Shown in pieces: positions 6,963 to 10,940 of a stretch of 10,940 nucleotides of DNA. This DNA comes from an uncultured Actinomyces sp. (GTDB lineage: Bacteria; Actinomycetota; Actinomycetes; Actinomycetales; Actinomycetaceae), in assembly GCA_938040725.1 (NCBI GenBank), contig CALHZX010000122.1, positions 1 through 10,940 on the forward strand, in the 5' to 3' direction. Position numbers and translations under genes: made by a program. Below the pieces are notes generated by a model. It was given only the letters and a program-made list of their open reading frames with translations, was not told the DNA's origin and ran no database searches. Each line of letters starts with the position of its first letter. The stretch's first letter is position 1.

Positions 6963-6971
6963 TTATCCACA
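6963..6971 (+). promoter_or_regulatory. Perfect match to the DnaA box consensus
   Basis: TTATCCACA fits the DnaA box TTATNCACA exactly. It stands alone in the divergent intergenic region; no second clear box or AT-rich unwinding element is nearby, so this is not an origin. It may be a single DnaA-titrating or regulatory site, or a chance match. Confidence 0.3.
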
Positions 6972-6993
6972 TTGGAGGACTAAGGGCCTAGGA

Positions 6994-7034
6994 TTGTCGC
7001 TTGCTGACGCAATGCCATAAAAATGGTCTACCAT
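6994..7034 (+). promoter_or_regulatory. Candidate promoter for the CPBP protease gene, with a small palindrome at the predicted start
   Basis: TTGTCG (6994-6999) and CATAAA (7016-7021) each match 4 of 6 bases of the -35 and -10 consensus, with a 16-base spacer. An inverted repeat ATGGT-CT-ACCAT (7023-7034) sits where transcription would begin and could be an operator. The predicted leader would be about 130 bases. This rests on motif matching only. Confidence 0.3.
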
Positions 7035-7156
7035 CAGGCGAAACACCAAGATTCACGCAGGCACAGACGGGTACACCCCACGCACACATGCGTATGTTTC
7101 AAATTCTGTCACAATACTTGGGCAGCACGATTGACGACAGGAAGCGGATCCTACTC

Positions 7157-7981
7157 ATGGCAACAGACCCGAATACACAACCCCTGAGCGCGACGGCGAA
7201 TTCTGCCGTGACAAGCGCAGGCCCGCAGGGCCCTGTGCCCACCGCTCCCCACCCCCTGGCCAACGCGGCGGTAGCGGGCGAGGTGGCCCCGGCCTCGTCC
7301 CCGGCACGACCCGCCCGCGCCGAGTGGGTGCGCATCGCGGTCTTCGGGATCCCATACGCGTCGTTTTTCCTGCTCGACATCATCCCGACATCGATCTTCC
7401 CCGAGTCATGGAACGCCACCCTCGTCAACGTAATACTCGACTCGATTTTCCTGGTGTTGGCGCTTGCATTTTTTGGACGCGAGTTCCTTTCCGCATTCTC
7501 GTACCTGCATAGGCACCCCGTGCGCAAGATTGCGTTTCTCTTTGGCCTGTGGTTCCTGGCCACCATGGTCCAAGGCGCTATACGCCTCTCGATCTACGGC
7601 ACGAACCCGCCGGTCGCACAGAACCAGCAGGGGGTCGTCAGCGCACTATCAGACAGCGCTCTCGGCCTCACATTCGCGTTTTTCGTTGCAATTGGCATGC
7701 CCTTGGTTGAGGAGATCTTCTACCGCCACATCCTGATCGGCAAGCTGAGCCCGTACGCACCTACCTGGCTTCTCGGATCAATCTCCGCATTCCTCTTCGC
7801 CTACATGCACTGCCACGAGTGGCAAGACATGACCATGTACCTGCCCGTCGGCATCATCTTGACGCTCGTGTACATCAAGTCCGGCAAGAACATTACCTAC
7901 TCGTGGCTGTACCACGCGATCAACAACTCGATCATGGTGGCTTTCATTTTCCTTGTTCCAACGCTGCCGCAGAACGCCTGA
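7157..7981 (+). CDS. CPBP family intramembrane metalloprotease (CAAX/Abi type)
   Basis: A 274-residue membrane protein, divergent from the iron operon. Residues 1-55 are a Pro/Ala-rich, probably disordered cytoplasmic tail; membrane helices follow from about 59. All three motifs of the CPBP (PF02517) glutamic/metalloprotease fold are present: E185-E186-x3-R190, F214-x3-H218 and H253-x3-N257, so the enzyme should be active. The family includes type II CAAX endopeptidases and bacterial proteins linked to bacteriocin immunity or regulated proteolysis; the substrate here cannot be told. The reading frame is open back to 7001. ATG 7157 is preferred because AGGAAG lies at 7139-7144, although the 12-base spacing is long; ATG 7088 would add 23 residues but lacks a ribosome site. 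It is monocistronic, closed by a strong hairpin. No bacteriocin-like gene is seen beside it. Confidence 0.92.
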   Translation: MATDPNTQPLSATANSAVTSAGPQGPVPTAPHPLANAAVAGEVAPASSPARPARAEWVRIAVFGIPYASFFLLDIIPTSIFPESWNATLVNVILDSIFLVLALAFFGREFLSAFSYLHRHPVRKIAFLFGLWFLATMVQGAIRLSIYGTNPPVAQNQQGVVSALSDSALGLTFAFFVAIGMPLVEEIFYRHILIGKLSPYAPTWLLGSISAFLFAYMHCHEWQDMTMYLPVGIILTLVYIKSGKNITYSWLYHAINNSIMVAFIFLVPTLPQNA

Positions 7982-7989
7982 TTGTTGGT

Positions 7990-8031
7990 TGCGGTAGCGC
8001 CCCGCCCGGCCTCGGGCGGGGCGCTACCGCA
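7990..8031 (+). terminator. 19-bp perfect hairpin after the CPBP gene
   Basis: Bases 7990-8008 and 8013-8031 are perfect reverse complements around a 4-base loop GCCT, starting 8 bases after the stop codon. The stem is very GC-rich. No T tract follows on either strand, so termination may rely on the stem alone, as often described for high-GC Actinobacteria, or the hairpin may protect the 3' end. Confidence 0.75.
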
Positions 8032-8074
8032 CTCACACGCAAGTACAACCAGCCGCACATGACGCCCAACCGCG

Positions 8075-8135
8075 TACGCGCTACACTCAGTCGGCCACGC
8101 GCTGCACCCGACCGCCACACGCTGCACCCAGCCGT
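8075..8135. repeat. Degenerate 20-21 bp tandem repeat, three units
   Basis: Units at 8075-8095, 8096-8115 and 8116-8135 share the pattern YACRCGCTRCACYC followed by a CG-rich end. The second and third match at 16 of 20 bases, the first and third at about 14 of 20. Fainter copies may extend left to 8033 and right to about 8150. No coding sense is apparent. Confidence 0.6.
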
Positions 8136-8175
8136 CGCGCTCAAGCCGACAGCTGGCAGCCGGGGCCCATCATCT

Positions 8176-8226
8176 GCACGTTAAGACGCCAAGTTGTCTA
8201 CCCGAACCCGTTAATGCGCACGTTAA
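8176..8226. repeat. GCACGTTAA direct repeat, 42-bp spacing
   Basis: The 9-mer occurs at 8176-8184 and 8218-8226. The second copy lies in ATGCGCACGTTAACCC, which resembles the reverse complement of the 20-bp units at 8807-8866 apart from a 2-base insertion. Confidence 0.4.
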
Positions 8227-8272
8227 CCCACCTAGTGGAGTATGGGCGGCGGCGCCCAGCTGCCAGACCCAC

Positions 8273-8396
8273 GGCGCGAAGAAACTCGCCCAGCGCGGCC
8301 CCTCCAGTGGCATTTCCGCGAAAAAACTCGCCCAACAAGGCGCAAAAACGCCGAATTTGGGGTGTTTTGAGTGCACTGGGCGAACTTTTTCGCGCC
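8273..8396. repeat. Foldback cluster: 18-bp motif, two direct copies and one inverted
   Basis: The motif CGCGAARAAACTCGCCCA occurs at 8275-8292 and 8317-8334 (17 of 18 identical, spacing 42). An inverted copy lies at 8377-8394, with 2 mismatches to the second copy. The first and inverted copies extend a few bases further as matching arms (GGCGCG outside, CAG-GC inside), so the stretch of about 124 bases could fold into a cruciform or RNA hairpin. A small GGCG-CAAAAA-CGCC hairpin lies at 8339-8352. It could be a small non-coding mobile or palindromic element; no transposase is linked to it. Confidence 0.6.
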
Positions 8397-8516
8397 TACA
8401 CGACGAAACACCGCCGCAGGGCGACAAATATCGCGCACAGCACGCAGAAACACGGCGACATTAAAACCAACAACACCACCGCTCACCCCAACAAAGGACC
8501 ACTGAAACCGCCATCA

Positions 8517-8567
8517 CCTCTGCGCCCAAAAAATGCACCAAAAACACCCATTTCCCACCCGCAGAGG
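8517..8567. repeat. 8-bp inverted repeat flanking an A/C-rich stretch
   Basis: CCTCTGCG (8517-8524) and CGCAGAGG (8560-8567) are perfect reverse complements 35 bases apart. The stretch between is A/C-rich on the plus strand. The right arm overlaps the start of the 17-bp direct repeat at 8566. Confidence 0.4.
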
Positions 8568-8624
8568 CGACGATGGTTTCAATCCCACACAGGCACCAGC
8601 AAGCAAAGGCGACGATGGTTTCAA
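8566..8624. repeat. 17-bp direct repeat pair with 42-bp period
   Basis: GGCGACGATGGTTTCAA occurs exactly at 8566-8582 and 8608-8624; the flanking bases CARA on the left also match at most positions. The reverse complement begins TTGAAACC, a string reminiscent of the ends of some CRISPR repeats. There are only two copies, the interval is too short and no cas genes are visible, so this is not called a CRISPR array. Confidence 0.65.
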
Positions 8625-8700
8625 ACCACCGGGCCACTTCGCCTGCAGCACCCACACGCGGCGCCCGTGGGCGGTGGATCCTGGCCGGGCTTCGAGACGA

Positions 8701-8725
8701 CGCGCCGAGCGAAGCTCGCGGCGCG
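8701..8725. repeat. GC-rich hairpin
   Basis: CGCGCC (8701-8706) pairs with GGCGCG (8720-8725), and GAGC (8707-8710) with GCTC (8714-8717), around a GAA loop with a 2-base bulge. It lies in the gene-free region with no T tract beside it; its function is unknown. Confidence 0.45.
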
Positions 8726-8806
8726 GACGGCTCGCGGGCGGGCCGACGCCCACCGGCACGCACAGCGGCTGGGCCCGACGATATGCGTGTAGGCACCGCC
8801 GCCCAG

Positions 8807-8870
8807 GCGCATGTCGAGGGGTTTACGTGCGTATCAAGGGGTTAACGCGCATGTTCTAGGGCTTAGGTGC
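8807..8870. repeat. Degenerate 20-bp tandem repeat, three units and a partial fourth
   Basis: Units at 8807-8826, 8827-8846 and 8847-8866 follow the pattern GYGCRTRTYNAGGGGTTWAC; the first two match at 15 of 20 bases and the first and third at 14 of 20. A fourth begins GTGCG at 8867. The 20-bp period places each copy on nearly the same face of the helix, as in a set of protein-binding sites. It sits downstream of ppdK, beyond its terminator. Confidence 0.6.
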
Positions 8871-8926
8871 GAACAACACGCTACGCCAGGCACCGTTGTG
8901 CCCACATCGCAGACTAGCTCGGCACA

Positions 8927-8969
8927 TAACGAAACGAGGCCGCGACCGGTTGCCCGGCCACGGCCTCGT
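8927..8969 (-). terminator. Intrinsic-type terminator downstream of ppdK
   Basis: CGGCCTCGT (8961-8969) pairs with ACGAGGCCG (8934-8942); an inner CCGG (8954-8957 with 8946-8949) closes a TTGC loop (plus strand), with a short mismatched bulge between. On the minus transcript the stem is followed by a T-containing tail (TTCGTTA). It begins about 40 bases after the ppdK stop. Confidence 0.7.
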
Positions 8970-9009
8970 CACGCTCACGCAGCGCCGTGCACAACAGCGC
9001 CGCGAGCAA

Positions 9010-10940
<1,931 letters not shown>

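Larger units (their letters stand above)
8032..8929. other. Gene-free, repeat-rich intergenic region
   Basis: About 0.9 kb lies between the convergent CPBP and ppdK genes. Open frames exist on both strands, the longest being 192 codons on the plus strand from 8214. Their products are Arg/His/Pro/Thr-rich, lack recognisable domains and have no good ribosome sites, so none is accepted as a gene. Parts of the region (about 8275-8560) are richer in A and less GC-biased than the flanking genes, which suggests different ancestry. Short repeats of several kinds fill the region and are listed separately. No tRNA, rRNA or insertion-sequence transposase was recognised. Confidence 0.6.

Noticed and set aside
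6963..6971. Replication origin
   Set aside because: Only one DnaA box is present, with no cluster, no AT-rich unwinding region and no dnaA, dnaN or plasmid replication gene nearby.
8566..8640. CRISPR array
   Set aside because: Only two repeat copies of 17 exact bases with a 25-base gap are present, no third copy was found on either side, and no cas genes are in the window.
8214..8792. Possible 192-residue protein in the gene-free region
   Set aside because: The product is low-complexity, Arg/His/Pro/Thr-rich and reads straight through DNA repeats (RRRWFQ occurs twice because of the 17-bp repeat). There is no ribosome site and no recognisable domain.

Overview
The window looks like chromosomal DNA from a high-GC actinobacterium. 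Codons are strongly GC-biased, and the mixture of genes and repeat-rich intergenic DNA would suit the Actinomycetaceae (Actinomyces/Schaalia-like oral species). That placement is inference from composition and gene content, because no rRNA or other phylogenetic marker is present.

Positions 1-6811 hold one minus-strand operon of six genes, read from right to left: an FTR1-family iron permease with an unusual duplicated extracellular domain, a P19-type iron-binding lipoprotein, an FtrD-like (DUF2318) membrane protein with cysteine pairs, two FtsX/MacB-type ABC permeases, and an ABC ATPase cut by the left edge. The same gene set occurs in known ferrous/ferric iron import loci (Campylobacter Cj1658-Cj1663, and in part Bordetella FtrABCD and E. 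coli FetMP). The likely job is import of iron across the membrane: P19 binds or presents iron, FTR1 conducts it, the DUF2318 protein probably handles electrons, and the FtsX-type ABC module has a supporting role that is still unclear. A palindrome resembling a DtxR/IdeR box lies upstream of the first gene, as expected for iron repression.

Positions 6812-7156 are a divergent intergenic region. It carries the candidate iron box, a perfect inverted repeat next to the FTR1 ribosome-binding site, a perfect DnaA-box match, and a candidate promoter for a plus-strand CPBP (CAAX/Abi-type) membrane protease gene at 7157-7981. That gene ends in a 19-bp perfect hairpin.

Positions 8032-8929 form about 0.9 kb without a convincing gene. 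The stretch is rich in short repeats: two families of degenerate 20-bp tandem units, a foldback cluster of an 18-bp motif, a 17-bp direct repeat pair spaced 42 bp apart, and a GC-rich hairpin. This is the least explained part of the window.

From 9010 to the right edge on the minus strand lies most of pyruvate, phosphate dikinase (ppdK), followed downstream by a rho-independent-type terminator. Its N-terminal nucleotide-binding part is outside the window.
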